DNA of 64,000 nt from Bacteroidaceae bacterium (lineage in GTDB: Bacteria > Bacteroidota > Bacteroidia > Bacteroidales > Bacteroidaceae): the NCBI GenBank assembly GCA_017631315.1, contig JAGBTN010000018.1, positions 159,941 through 223,940 on the forward strand, given 5' to 3'. The notes under the pieces were generated by a model. The model did no database searches. It saw only the letters and a list, made by a program, of their open reading frames with translations, and had not been told where the DNA came from. Below are positions 43,301 through 52,295 of this stretch, piece by piece; within the stretch, counting starts at the first letter, position 1; every line of letters starts with the position of its first letter. Position numbers and translations under genes: made by a program.

Positions 43301-43900
43301 ATGAATAAGCGTGTTCCATTTGTTTTATTATTTCTTGCTCTTCTCCTTTCCGGAGTGGAACTCTTTGCCCAGACACGTATCCGTGATGTCTATGCTGCTG
43401 CCCCCGACAGCATCTTCCCACTTCTGACGAAGAACAACAGGCTCGACCAGATAGACTTCCGCGAGAACAATATGCAGGCTGTCGTAAAGAACCGTTTCGA
43501 CGGCCATAGCGAACTGCTTATCCTTAACGACCGTTACTTGCGGATGCGTCTTTCCGAGCGTTGTGTAGTGGAGATGCGACTCATCACAGACAGCACATTC
43601 TGCATGGTGCAGACATACAACGGTCCTGTGGCAGACAGCCGTGTACGCCTTTTCGACATCCAATGGAACGAGTTGCCATGCGCCATTGAACGTCCGTCGG
43701 TAGATGAATTTCTGGATGAAGATATCGATATGGATGTACGCCTTGCCTTACAGGCTCTGCCTCTCATAAAAGCCTCCCTGTCGGAAGAAAACGATTTCAT
43801 TACGTGGCAGTTGCAGACTGGCGAATTGACCAAGGAGCAACGCCAAAAGGCAGAAGGCAAGGTTCGTGAGATAAATCGTTTATTGACCCAGCCAGAGTAG
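43301..43900 (+). CDS. DUF3256-family secreted protein
   Basis: A 199-residue protein with a signal peptide (cleavage after LFA, residue ~22) and a compact domain beginning IRDVYAAAPDSIFPLLTKNN, the family's mark. The end is acidic then Lys/Glu helical. Start chosen at 43301 because the longer frame from 43235 runs inside the nuclease gene. The function of the family is unknown; it is exported, Bacteroidetes-restricted. The last 21 bp overlap the convergent EamA gene. Confidence 0.88.
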   Translation: MNKRVPFVLLFLALLLSGVELFAQTRIRDVYAAAPDSIFPLLTKNNRLDQIDFRENNMQAVVKNRFDGHSELLILNDRYLRMRLSERCVVEMRLITDSTFCMVQTYNGPVADSRVRLFDIQWNELPCAIERPSVDEFLDEDIDMDVRLALQALPLIKASLSEENDFITWQLQTGELTKEQRQKAEGKVREINRLLTQPE

Positions 43901-44749
43901 GAACATACTCAGCAGCACAAGGGCAAGGTCGATGGCTTTGCTCTGCAAATTCTTTTCCTGAAAGAGGAGAGCACCAAGCAGGAAACTCACCAGCACGCTG
44001 CTCCGGCGCACCATACTCACCACACTTATCAAAGCACCGTCCAACGACAGACTATAGAAATAAGCATAGTCTGCCAGGCTCAGGAATATACTGATGAGCA
44101 GAATACTCCAGCGCCATTGAAAGGGCGTACTCTTTTTTCTGCCCGGCCACCACAGCAAAAGCAGCATCACTCCCATGATGCCAGCCTGATAGAAGTTATA
44201 CCAGCATTGAACAGTCAGCCTGGGTAAGCCCAATCCGCCTTCTGTAGTCATCAGGTATTTATCGTACAGCCCACTGATTGCTCCCAATATGGCAGCACCG
44301 GCAATGCAGAAGATCCATCGGTTGTGTCTGAAGTCAATGCCTTCTTTCTTACCGCTTTTGCTGAGCAGGCAGAAACTTAAGATGGCCAACATCACACCAG
44401 CCCATTGCCACAGGTTCAGCCTCTCGCCGAAGATGAGCAACGCCCCCAACAGAACAAGCATGGGGCGGGTGGCATTGATGGGGCCAACAATGGTGATAGG
44501 CAGATGTTTGATGCCGATGTAGCCAAGCAGCCAACTGCTCAGCACGATGCATGCCTTCAGCAATATATAGCGTTGCACTTCCCAACCGCCAAAGGGTGTC
44601 TGGAATGCCATTGGCAGGAAGATAATAGAACAAAAAAGTGTGTTGAGAAACAAAATGGGAATGACGGCGTTACCTCGAAGTGAGTACTTCTTACAGACAT
44701 CGTAGAAGCCCAGCAACGCTGCACTGAGAAAGGCGAGTACCAACCACAT
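43880..44749 (-). CDS. EamA-family (DMT superfamily) permease
   Basis: A 289-residue protein with ten membrane segments in two EamA halves: LVLAFLSAALLGFYDVCKKY at the start and GPINATRPMLVLLGALLIFGE in the first half, SLDGALISVVSMVRRSSVL in the second. Such proteins export metabolites or amino acids; substrate unknown. Its 3' end overlaps the DUF3256 gene on the other strand by 21 bp; it lies 33 bp after truA and may be co-transcribed. Confidence 0.93.
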   Translation of the reverse strand: MWLVLAFLSAALLGFYDVCKKYSLRGNAVIPILFLNTLFCSIIFLPMAFQTPFGGWEVQRYILLKACIVLSSWLLGYIGIKHLPITIVGPINATRPMLVLLGALLIFGERLNLWQWAGVMLAILSFCLLSKSGKKEGIDFRHNRWIFCIAGAAILGAISGLYDKYLMTTEGGLGLPRLTVQCWYNFYQAGIMGVMLLLLWWPGRKKSTPFQWRWSILLISIFLSLADYAYFYSLSLDGALISVVSMVRRSSVLVSFLLGALLFQEKNLQSKAIDLALVLLSMFLLWLGQ

Positions 44750-44782
44750 GGAGTCTTTGCAATTTTATTTAAGCCTTGCGAT

Positions 44783-45511
44783 TCAGTATTTAATATCTAC
44801 AAGGAAGAGTGCTTTGCCGGGAACACTTTCGCCGGCACGACAACGGTCTTTTGCTTCGATAACTTGCCTCACATCTTCAATGCTTATCTTGCCTCTGCCT
44901 ACTTCGACAAGTGTGCCTACAATGGCACGAACCATGTTGCGAAGAAAACGGTTGGCGGTGATTGTAAAACGCCATTGCCCGGGGGAAACCTCTTCCCAGT
45001 ATGCTTCGTGCAGGTCGCAGAGGTTGGTTTTTGTGTCGGTATTGACTTTCGAGAAACTTGTGAAATCCTTATATTCGAGAATTATCTTTGCTGCTTCGTT
45101 CATCTTCTCAAAGTCGAGTGCAAACGGAATCTGCCAACTATATGCTTGCAGGAAAGGATTCTTCCCGATATGAATAAAGTAGTGATAGGTCCGACGTGTG
45201 GCAGAGAAGCGTGCATGCAGTTCGTCGCTGACCTGTTTCACTTCCTGGACTGCAATGTCCGGTGGCAGAAGTTTGTTGAGTTTGTACGTTAATTGCTTGC
45301 CATCGATATTCTCGTCCCAATCGAAGTGCGCTACCATCATCTTGGCATGAACCCCGGCATCTGTACGTCCGGCTCCCACCACCTCGACTGTCTGTCGTAA
45401 CAGAGTGGACAGAGACTCTTGCAGTCGTTGTTGAACACTGTCGCCATTAGGCTGTATTTGCCAGCCGTGATAGTGTGTGCCGTCGTAGGAGAGTGTGATA
45501 AAGTAACGCAT
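44783..45511 (-). CDS. truA: tRNA pseudouridine(38-40) synthase
   Basis: Makes pseudouridine in the tRNA anticodon arm. Catalytic Asp in GAGRTDAGVHA (~residue 52), N-terminal MRYFITLSYDGTHYHGWQ, and the family's FTITANRFLRNMVRAIVG. 242 residues with the start at 45511; twelve extra upstream codons are not family-like. Confidence 0.97.
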   Translation of the reverse strand: MRYFITLSYDGTHYHGWQIQPNGDSVQQRLQESLSTLLRQTVEVVGAGRTDAGVHAKMMVAHFDWDENIDGKQLTYKLNKLLPPDIAVQEVKQVSDELHARFSATRRTYHYFIHIGKNPFLQAYSWQIPFALDFEKMNEAAKIILEYKDFTSFSKVNTDTKTNLCDLHEAYWEEVSPGQWRFTITANRFLRNMVRAIVGTLVEVGRGKISIEDVRQVIEAKDRCRAGESVPGKALFLVDIKY

Positions 45512-45528
45512 ATCTGTTAGAAAAGAAT

Positions 45529-45569
45529 TAAGAAAGATATTCCCCAAAAGAACTGGAATATCTTTCTTA
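45529..45569 (-). terminator. Terminator after the TlpA-like gene
   Basis: TAAGAAAGATATTCC and GGAATATCTTTCTTA form a 15-bp perfect stem with an 11-nt loop, 23 bp after the stop; a TTCTTTTC run follows on the minus strand. Confidence 0.82.
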
Positions 45570-45592
45570 ACTCTGAGTATTAACTGTTATTT

Positions 45593-46702
45593 TTATTTGT
45601 CGAGGTATTCAGCCAAAGTCTTGCCAAGTTCTTCGCCACGAAGGTTAGCCTTGATAACCTTACCGTCGGGGCCATAAAGAATGGTTGCAGGAATGCCCTT
45701 AATGTTGTAGAGGTCGCTGGCTGCACACTGCCAACCCTTCAGGTCGCTGATTTGTGGCCATGTGATGCCAAGGTCTTGAACACCTTTTCCCCATGCTTCC
45801 TTGTTGTCGTCGAAGGAGATGCCTACAACTTCGAAACCTTTCTCGCGATACTTCTCGTAGTTTTCCTTTACATTCGGCATTTCTGCGCGGCAGGGACCGC
45901 ACCAGCTTGCCCAGAAGTCAACAAGCACATACTTGCCTTTGCCTACATAGTCTGTGAGATGACATTCGTTGTCGTTGAGGTCTTTACCAACAAAATCAAC
46001 AACAGGAGCTCCGGGGAGTTTGTTCTTTTCGCCGTTGATTGATTTCAAAACAGGCTCCAGAACCTTGCAGTCCTTATATTTGTAATCCTTCAGGAACTCT
46101 TCCAGGAATTCAACACCGTAAGCATCGCCACCGGTGCGCAGAAAGAATACCGGTACGAGGTTGTCTTTGTTGTCCAGAATAATTTGTTTCTTAACTTCGT
46201 TGATTGCCGCAGCGATTTCGTCATAGCGTTTGTCGAAGCCCTGCATCATCTCGGCTGGAACATCACCGTTATATTTCTGATGCGCTACGCCGTATTCCTC
46301 CATGAGTTGTTCCATAGGCTTGCCGGCAGCATCTACACGCTCCATGGCTTCAACCAGTTTCATGTTGCTCTCGGAGCCTTTCGTCACCTCAGCTTTACCT
46401 TCTGCATTAACGGTTATCTCGATAGATTCGCCATCGATGAAGACTGTGCTTACAGGCTGACGTCTGTCGGCACTACGGCCAATCGTTGCAATGACGGGGT
46501 CTAATGTGTCGACGGTAAATGTGATAATGCTGTCGGCAGCCTGTCCTTCGGCAAGAATTTCAGCGCCAAACATATTGTGAAGGAAAGTGGGTTGTGGGTC
46601 GCCTAAATTGCCGGAGACTTTAATCACGGTTTCTGTTTGTGTTTCTGTACAAGCTACCATACAGATGGCAGCAAGCATTGTCATGAATAGATTCTTTTTC
46701 AT
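45593..46702 (-). CDS. TlpA-like thiol-disulfide lipoprotein with DUF4369 domain
   Basis: Lipoprotein (lipid Cys18 in MVACTE) with an N-terminal DUF4369 beta domain (~25-125), a helical middle and a C-terminal thioredoxin-like domain (~235-369) with FWASWCGPCRAEMPN, the redox CGPC pair. Reduces or isomerises periplasmic disulfides, or acts as a peroxiredoxin-type reductant. 369 residues is normal for this Bacteroidetes family. Transcribed alone between two terminators. Confidence 0.94.
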   Translation of the reverse strand: MKKNLFMTMLAAICMVACTETQTETVIKVSGNLGDPQPTFLHNMFGAEILAEGQAADSIITFTVDTLDPVIATIGRSADRRQPVSTVFIDGESIEITVNAEGKAEVTKGSESNMKLVEAMERVDAAGKPMEQLMEEYGVAHQKYNGDVPAEMMQGFDKRYDEIAAAINEVKKQIILDNKDNLVPVFFLRTGGDAYGVEFLEEFLKDYKYKDCKVLEPVLKSINGEKNKLPGAPVVDFVGKDLNDNECHLTDYVGKGKYVLVDFWASWCGPCRAEMPNVKENYEKYREKGFEVVGISFDDNKEAWGKGVQDLGITWPQISDLKGWQCAASDLYNIKGIPATILYGPDGKVIKANLRGEELGKTLAEYLDK

Positions 46703-46738
46703 TTTTGTGTTTTTTAGTTGTTTAAAATATAGTTAGTG

Positions 46739-46769
46739 CAAAGGTACGTTTTCTTTTTGTATGTGCAAA
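46739..46769 (-). promoter_or_regulatory. Promoter of the TlpA-like gene
   Basis: On the minus strand TTTG (46766-46769), 19 bp, TACCTTTG (46739-46746). Confidence 0.85.
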
Positions 46770-46783
46770 ATGTTTAGACACAA

Positions 46784-46821
46784 AAAGCCCTTGCAAGTAA
46801 ATAAATGCTTGCAAGGGCTTT
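46784..46821 (-). terminator. Terminator of the hexuronate operon
   Basis: AAAGCCCTTGCAAG and CTTGCAAGGGCTTT form a 14-bp perfect stem around a 10-nt loop, with TTTTTG after it on the minus strand, 20 bp after the uxaC stop. Confidence 0.9.
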
Positions 46822-46841
46822 GTAATATGGAATCTCGTTTG

Positions 46842-48245
46842 TTAAAAACGGAAGTATCTTTTTGCGTTGAAGTAAGAGATGTCCTCAACCATTTGTTGTA
46901 TGAATGGCATTTCTTCTGCCGGCAGTTTGCCGTCTTCCACATCCTGACCGATGAGGTTACACATGCAACGGCGGAAGTATTCGTGACGAGGGTAGGAGAG
47001 GAACGAACGGCTGTCGGTCAGCATACCTACGAAACGGCTCAAGAGACCAAGTACAGATAGGCAGTTCATCTGGCGTTCCATACCGTCGAGTTGGTCGTTG
47101 AACCACCAGCCGCTGCCGAATTGTATTTTACCTGCTTCAGGACCTTCCTGGAAATTGCCAATCATAGTGGCAAGCATTTCGTTGTCGGAAGGATTGATGC
47201 AATAGAGAATGGTCTTGGCGAGGTTGCCTTCGCAGTCCAGTCTGTCGAGGAAACGCGACAGGCTTTCGCTGGTGTTCCATGTGCCGATGCTGTCGTAACC
47301 TGTGTCCGGACCGAGTTGGCGGAACATACGTGTATTGTTGTTTCGCATTGGACCATAGTGGAATTGCTGTGTCCAGCCTGCCTTCGCGTCCATTCTTCCA
47401 CCTTCGAGCATGAGTGCTGAACGGAATTTGTTCACCTCGTCGGCTGTGGGTTGCTTTCCGTCCATCACTTTCTGGAAAATGTTGTTTACCTCTGCTTCGG
47501 TAAAGTTGTCGGCATAGAATTCGTTGACGCCATGGTCGGAAAGGCGGCAGCCAACGCTGGCAAAGAAGTCGTGGCGCTTTTGTAGAACATCGAGAAGGTC
47601 GGTGTAGGTCTGGATATCTTGCTTTGCAGTGCTACTCAGCTGTTCGATGTATGTTCGGTATGCAGTAGGATTATCAATCGCCATTGCCTTGTCCGGACGC
47701 CATGTGGGCAGCACTTTTGTCTCGAAACCGCTGTCGCGAGTGGCAATGTGATGCTCCAATGTGTCGGCAGGGTCGTCGGTTGTACATACAACTTCCACGT
47801 TGTAGCGACGCATCAATCCACGTGCAGAGAATTCGGGGAGTTGTAGTTTTTCGTTACATTCCTCATAGATTTCTCGTGCAGTAGTTGCATTCAGAATCTT
47901 GTTTATGCCGAAAGCAGTGCGCAGTTCAAGGTGTGTCCAGTGATAAAGAGGGTTGCGCATGCAATAAGGCATTGTTTCTGCCCACTTCTGGAACTTCTCC
48001 CAATCGCTTGCATTTCCTGTGATGTACTTCTCTTCCACACCGTTGCTTCGCAACGCACGCCACTTGTAATGGTCGCCTCCAAGCCATAGTTCTGTAATGC
48101 CGGAAAAGCGATGGTCCTCTGCAACTTCTTTGGGATTGAGGTGGCAGTGGTAGTCGATGATGGGCAGATGTGCTGCGTGGTTATGATAGAGTGCCTGTGC
48201 CGTTGGCGACTGCAACAGGAAATTCTCGTCCATGAATGTTTTCAT
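46842..48245 (-). CDS. uxaC: Glucuronate/galacturonate isomerase
   Basis: First catabolic step: D-glucuronate to D-fructuronate (or galacturonate to tagaturonate). Amidohydrolase fold with the metal motif IDYHCHLNPKEVAED (~residues 30-44), LWLGGDHYKWRALRSNGV, TTDDPAD and FVGMLTDSRSFLSYPRHEYFRR at the end. 467 residues is the family length. Last gene of exuT-SDR-uxuA-uxaC, so the operon can take hexuronate to 2-keto-3-deoxygluconate; kdgK and kdgA are not in the window. Confidence 0.97.
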   Translation of the reverse strand: MKTFMDENFLLQSPTAQALYHNHAAHLPIIDYHCHLNPKEVAEDHRFSGITELWLGGDHYKWRALRSNGVEEKYITGNASDWEKFQKWAETMPYCMRNPLYHWTHLELRTAFGINKILNATTAREIYEECNEKLQLPEFSARGLMRRYNVEVVCTTDDPADTLEHHIATRDSGFETKVLPTWRPDKAMAIDNPTAYRTYIEQLSSTAKQDIQTYTDLLDVLQKRHDFFASVGCRLSDHGVNEFYADNFTEAEVNNIFQKVMDGKQPTADEVNKFRSALMLEGGRMDAKAGWTQQFHYGPMRNNNTRMFRQLGPDTGYDSIGTWNTSESLSRFLDRLDCEGNLAKTILYCINPSDNEMLATMIGNFQEGPEAGKIQFGSGWWFNDQLDGMERQMNCLSVLGLLSRFVGMLTDSRSFLSYPRHEYFRRCMCNLIGQDVEDGKLPAEEMPFIQQMVEDISYFNAKRYFRF

Positions 48246-48286
48246 CTCGTCAGTGTCTATATTACTTAACTCTTAACATTTAACTC

Positions 48287-49456
48287 TTAACTCATACTCA
48301 TAGCGATTCCCATCTCCAGTCCTCGCAGTTCAGCCAGTCCTCGCAGGCGGCCAATGCAGCTGTATCCGGGATTGGTTTTCTTCTTGAGGTCGTCGCACAT
48401 CTGATGTCCGTGGTCGGGTCGCATGACGATGCTCTTCTGTCGTTTCTGCTGAATTTCCAGGAAGGCTTTCATCACTTCATACATCGGCACATCGCCCTCG
48501 AGGTGGTTCGCTTCGTGGAAGTTGCCTTCAGCATCTCTTTGAGTGCTGCGAAGATGTACGAAATCGATGCGGTCCCAGAAACGGCGCATCATGGCAGGCA
48601 AGTCGTTTTCTGCGCTTACGCCGAACGAGCCTGTGCAGAGACAAAGCCCATTTGCCGGACTCGGAACAGCATCGACGAGTGCTTGGAAGTCTTCTGCAGT
48701 GCTGAGAATTCGGGGCAGACCAAGTATTGACATGGGGGGATCGTCTGGATGAATGACGAGTTTCACTCCGGCTTTTTCAGCAACGGGGCATACTTCTTTG
48801 AGGAAATAGATGAGGTTTGCACGCAGCTTTTCCGGTGTGATGTCTTTGTATCTGTCGAGTTCCTTTTGGAATTGTTCGAGCGTAAAACTTTCTTCGGAGC
48901 CAGGCAAGCCTGCAATCATATTGCGTGTGATGAGTTGCTTTTCCGCTTCATCCATCTGCTCGTAACGGGCTTTTGCCTTGTTCTTCTCATCGTCCGTGTA
49001 CTCTTCTTCTGCTCCTGGACGGCGCAGGATGAAGAGGTCGAAGGCTACGAAGGCTGCTTTTTCGAAGCGAAGAGCACGGCTGCCGTCGGGCATTTCGTAT
49101 GCCAGATTGGTGCGAGTCCAGTCGAGAACCGGCATGAAGTTATAGGTTACGACATCAATGCCACATTCTCCGAGGTTGATGAGGCTTTGCTTGTAGTTGT
49201 CGATATACTGTTGGAAGTCGCCCGTTTGTGTTTTGATATGTTCGTGGACAGGCACGCTTTCTACGGCAGCCCAACGCAGGCCAGCGTCTTCAACAATCTG
49301 CTTGCGCTTGAGGATTTCCTCTTTTGTCCAAACCACGCCATTGGGGATGTGGTGTAAGGCGGTGACGATGCCAGTGGCACCAGCCTGTCTGATGTCCTGC
49401 AAGCTGACAGGGTCGTTAGGCCCATACCAGCGGAAACTTTGTTCGCAGAGATACAT
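48287..49456 (-). CDS. uxuA: Mannonate dehydratase
   Basis: D-mannonate to 2-keto-3-deoxy-D-gluconate, Fe2+/Mn2+-dependent TIM barrel. Family marks: [68 protein letters not shown] and MRPDHGHQM. 389 residues is normal. It sits between the SDR gene (23 bp) and uxaC (41 bp). Confidence 0.97.
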   Translation of the reverse strand: MYLCEQSFRWYGPNDPVSLQDIRQAGATGIVTALHHIPNGVVWTKEEILKRKQIVEDAGLRWAAVESVPVHEHIKTQTGDFQQYIDNYKQSLINLGECGIDVVTYNFMPVLDWTRTNLAYEMPDGSRALRFEKAAFVAFDLFILRRPGAEEEYTDDEKNKAKARYEQMDEAEKQLITRNMIAGLPGSEESFTLEQFQKELDRYKDITPEKLRANLIYFLKEVCPVAEKAGVKLVIHPDDPPMSILGLPRILSTAEDFQALVDAVPSPANGLCLCTGSFGVSAENDLPAMMRRFWDRIDFVHLRSTQRDAEGNFHEANHLEGDVPMYEVMKAFLEIQQKRQKSIVMRPDHGHQMCDDLKKKTNPGYSCIGRLRGLAELRGLEMGIAMSMS

Positions 49457-49479
49457 ATTATATAGATGTTAGGTTATGT

Positions 49480-50289
49480 TTAGATTGAGAAGGCATCAAA
49501 GCCGCCGTCAACTACGGAAAGGACTCCTGTTACGAAACTGCTGGCGTCGCTGATGAGGTAGTGTACGGTTCCGAAGAGCTCTTCCGGTTCTGCGAAACGA
49601 CCGGCTGGTGTGTGTGCAATGATTGTCTTGGCTCTGTCGGTCAGCGAACCGTCTTCGTTCGTCAGGAGTGAACGGTTCTGGTTTGTAAGGATGAAGCCGG
49701 GCACGATGGCGTTGACACGCAGTTTGGGGCTGAACTTTGTGGCAAGTTCTGCTGCCATGTACTTTGTGTAATTGGCGATGGCTGCTTTTGCTGCGCCATA
49801 ACCTACAACGCGTGTGAGTGGGCGCAATGCACTTTCGGAGCAGAAGTTCACGATGGCTCCTTTTTCGTTCTTTGCCATTACGGGCACGAACACTTGTGTG
49901 GGGATGACTGTGCCGAAGAGGTTGAGTTCCACAACTCTCTTGAAAGCATCGAGGTCGAGGTCGAGGAAGGTTTTGTCGGGTGCAATGGTAGCTCCGGCCA
50001 TGTTGCCGCCGGCGGCATTGAGCAATATGTCAATGGTGCCATAGCGTGCAACGATTTCATCACGGTTCTGTTCGAGGATTTCCTTGTTCATGACGTCTGA
50101 GACAAGGAAGAGAGCCTCACCTTTCTTCTTCAGTTCCGCCTCCAGTTCTTTGCCTTGTTCTTCTCCGCGTCCCAGGACAACGACTTTGGCTCCTTGTTCT
50201 ACAAGATAGTGTGCAATGTTTCGGCCTAAAATGCCATAGCCACCAGTGATGACTACAACTTTTCCGGTGATATCAAACAAATTACTCAT
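49480..50289 (-). CDS. SDR oxidoreductase, probable D-mannonate oxidoreductase (replaces UxuB)
   Basis: A 269-residue short-chain dehydrogenase: nucleotide motif ITGGYGILGRNIA, LLNAAGG, Ser in NFCSESALR, catalytic YGAAK in VVGYGAAKAAI. Between uxuA and exuT, the missing step is fructuronate to mannonate, which in E. coli is done by the unrelated UxuB. So this SDR is most likely the fructuronate reductase. Start at 50289 (MSNLFDITGK); seven upstream codons are not needed. Confidence 0.9.
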   Translation of the reverse strand: MSNLFDITGKVVVITGGYGILGRNIAHYLVEQGAKVVVLGRGEEQGKELEAELKKKGEALFLVSDVMNKEILEQNRDEIVARYGTIDILLNAAGGNMAGATIAPDKTFLDLDLDAFKRVVELNLFGTVIPTQVFVPVMAKNEKGAIVNFCSESALRPLTRVVGYGAAKAAIANYTKYMAAELATKFSPKLRVNAIVPGFILTNQNRSLLTNEDGSLTDRAKTIIAHTPAGRFAEPEELFGTVHYLISDASSFVTGVLSVVDGGFDAFSI

Positions 50290-50325
50290 GGTGTGTGTTC
50301 TATTTGTCAAGTTTGTATTTTATTT

Positions 50326-51750
50326 TTAACCTTGTACTGCTTTGTACTTTGGCACGAAGGCCTTAAGCACCATCCAGCCGAGCAAGTAGGCAACGGCACA
50401 GTAGCAGAAGATGATAAAGTAGCCTGCAGGTTTGCCTTCAAAGCCAAGGAATTGCATTTGTGTCTTGTCAGCATAGTCGAAGAGATAACCGCTAATCCAG
50501 TTGATGAGGAATGAACTGATGCCGCCTGCCATGCCGTTGATGCCTGTCATTGTGCCTACAGCCTTCTTGGGGAAGAGGTCGCTGCCCACAGAGAACAGGT
50601 TGGCCGACCAACTCTGGTGTGCTGCGCCAGCCAGACCAATCAGTATGATGGGGAACCAGTAACTGTATGCGCCAAGGGGTTGGGCAAACAAAGTGAGCAA
50701 AGGGAACAGTGTGAAGATGAACATTGCCTTGAGGCGTGCATCGTAGGGGTGCTGTCCGGTTTTGTTGACAATGATGGTGGGCAATTTGCCGCCATAGATG
50801 GAGAGCATCGTGATGGCATAGAGTACAAAGATGAGCAACATGGCAGTTGGGTTGTCGGTCTTCAGACCATAGACATCGCTGATGTATGCCGGTGTCCAGA
50901 ACAGGAAGAACCACCAAACACCGTCGGTAATGAGTTTGGCAAAGAAGATGCCCCAAGTCTGCGGGAATGTAAGGAACTTTGCAAAAGGAATAGATTTTTC
51001 GTCCTTCACTTCCTCTTCTGTAATTTCTTCATCCTGCTGAATATATGCCAGTTCTGCCTTGTTCACGGCTGCACACTCTTCGGGCTTCTTGTAGATGAAA
51101 ATCCATGCGCCAAGCCACACAAAGCCCAATGCACCGATGATGATGAATGCCATTTCCCAACCGTAGAACTTGGCAATAAGAGGGATGCAGATTGGGGCAA
51201 CGAGTGCGCCAATGGTGCTTCCGCTGTTGAATATGCTGGTGGGGAAGGCTCTGTCTTTCTTAGGGAAGTATTCGGCTGTTACCTTGATGGCGCAGGGGAA
51301 GTTACCGCTTTCGCCCAAACCGAGCACGATACGGCTGATGATGAAGAACCATGCACTGACGGAAGCAATGACTGCTGTGCTGGTGCCGACTGCGCTGATG
51401 AGGTCTTCTTTGCCTTCAAGCCCCAGCCACTCTACTGTTGCCCATCCGCAGAAGGCGTGCATGCAAGCACCCAGCGACCAGATGCCAATGGCCCAAAGAT
51501 AGCCTTTCTTTGTGCCAATCCAGTCCATGAAACGACCGCTGAAGAGGTTGCCGATGGCATAAACAATGGAGAAGATGGCGGCGATGCGACCATAGTCGGC
51601 ATCCGTCCAGTGAAACTCGGGCGCGATGAAGTCTTTCCACGTAAGGGAAAGAACCTGACGGTCCATGTAGTTGATAGTTGTTGCGAGGAAAAGCATTCCG
51701 CAGATAACCCAACGATAGTTGGTCATCTTACCAGTAGAATTGTTTTGCAT
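50326..51750 (-). CDS. exuT: Hexuronate MFS transporter (ExuT type)
   Basis: A 474-residue major facilitator of the anion:cation symporter family with twelve membrane segments: MTNYRWVICGMLFLATTINYMDRQ (the family's N-terminal block, shown partly), GRFMDWIGTKKGYLWAIGIW, GLGESGNFPCAIKVTAEYFP and GSTIGALVAPICIP. First gene of the operon; imports glucuronate or galacturonate. A central cytoplasmic loop (~225-260) is Glu/Lys-rich, more than usual. Confidence 0.92.
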   Translation of the reverse strand: MQNNSTGKMTNYRWVICGMLFLATTINYMDRQVLSLTWKDFIAPEFHWTDADYGRIAAIFSIVYAIGNLFSGRFMDWIGTKKGYLWAIGIWSLGACMHAFCGWATVEWLGLEGKEDLISAVGTSTAVIASVSAWFFIISRIVLGLGESGNFPCAIKVTAEYFPKKDRAFPTSIFNSGSTIGALVAPICIPLIAKFYGWEMAFIIIGALGFVWLGAWIFIYKKPEECAAVNKAELAYIQQDEEITEEEVKDEKSIPFAKFLTFPQTWGIFFAKLITDGVWWFFLFWTPAYISDVYGLKTDNPTAMLLIFVLYAITMLSIYGGKLPTIIVNKTGQHPYDARLKAMFIFTLFPLLTLFAQPLGAYSYWFPIILIGLAGAAHQSWSANLFSVGSDLFPKKAVGTMTGINGMAGGISSFLINWISGYLFDYADKTQMQFLGFEGKPAGYFIIFCYCAVAYLLGWMVLKAFVPKYKAVQG

Positions 51751-51780
51751 TAGTTTTGCTTTTATTAGGTTTATTTACCG

Positions 51781-51812
51781 CAAAGATACTAAGAATAACA
51801 ACATAATGCAAA
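51781..51812 (-). promoter_or_regulatory. Promoter of the hexuronate operon
   Basis: On the minus strand TTTG (51809-51812), 20 bp, TATCTTTG (51781-51788), 31 bp before the exuT start. No operator could be named. Confidence 0.85.
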
Positions 51813-51967
51813 ATCTTTGCCCAAAACTTACTCCGAGTAGTATTATTTTGGCTTTATCGTGCAGATAAAGGATGTTATACATGATAATCTAACATGTTAT
51901 ATCAGCGAATTGTCGATACAGACCTGTTTTTATTGTGACGTGTGTGGTCTTCAGACCATGTAAACAA

Positions 51968-52003
51968 GAGAATCCCGATGCACAAATGTGTATCGGGATT
52001 CTC
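51968..52003 (-). terminator. Terminator after the 50-aa gene
   Basis: GAGAATCCCGATGCAC and GTGTATCGGGATTCTC form a 16-bp stem with one mismatch and a 4-nt loop, 37 bp after the small gene's stop. TTGTTTAC follows on the minus strand. Confidence 0.78.
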
Positions 52004-52040
52004 GCTATCCTGCCTTTCGGCAGAGGTTAGAAGTATAGAG

Positions 52041-52193
52041 TTATTCCTCTTCGTTCCAAATGCTCCAACTGTTGTCTTCCTTGCCTAAAGCCTGGCTTCC
52101 GTCAACAGTGGTGTCGCTGATAATCAGGCTCTCGGCCAGCATCTGTGCAGCCTGTGCCTCTTCAACCTTCATAGATGGTGCTAAATATTTCAT
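52041..52193 (-). CDS. 50-residue small protein, unknown
   Basis: A short ORF begins MKYLAPSMKVEEAQAAQML and ends NSWSIWNEEE. It is acidic, without a signal peptide or membrane segment. It lies 102 bp after the 1505-aa secreted protein on the same strand and directly before a strong terminator, with coding-like codon use. Small proteins of the form MKxYxxPxxxVxxxxxxxxM...EE are frequent in Prevotella-type genomes beside secreted proteins, as far as I recall; function unknown. Confidence 0.7.
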   Translation of the reverse strand: MKYLAPSMKVEEAQAAQMLAESLIISDTTVDGSQALGKEDNSWSIWNEEE

Positions 52194-52244
52194 AGTCTAA
52201 TTTTGTTTTGGTGTTACATTATATAATATATACATCATTTCAAA

Positions 52245-52291
52245 ATCCCCTCAATCCCCTCCCACGTATAGGGAGGGGGAAGGGGAAGGAG
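52245..52291. repeat. GC-rich palindromic element (copy 5)
   Basis: ATCCCCTCAATCCCCTCCCA, then CGTATAGGGAGGGGGAAGG and AGGAG, starting 4 bp past the stop of the 1505-aa gene. Same design as the other copies, purine block adjoining a palindrome. It may double as a hairpin between that gene and the 50-aa gene. Confidence 0.72.
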
Positions 52292-52295
52292 AAAT

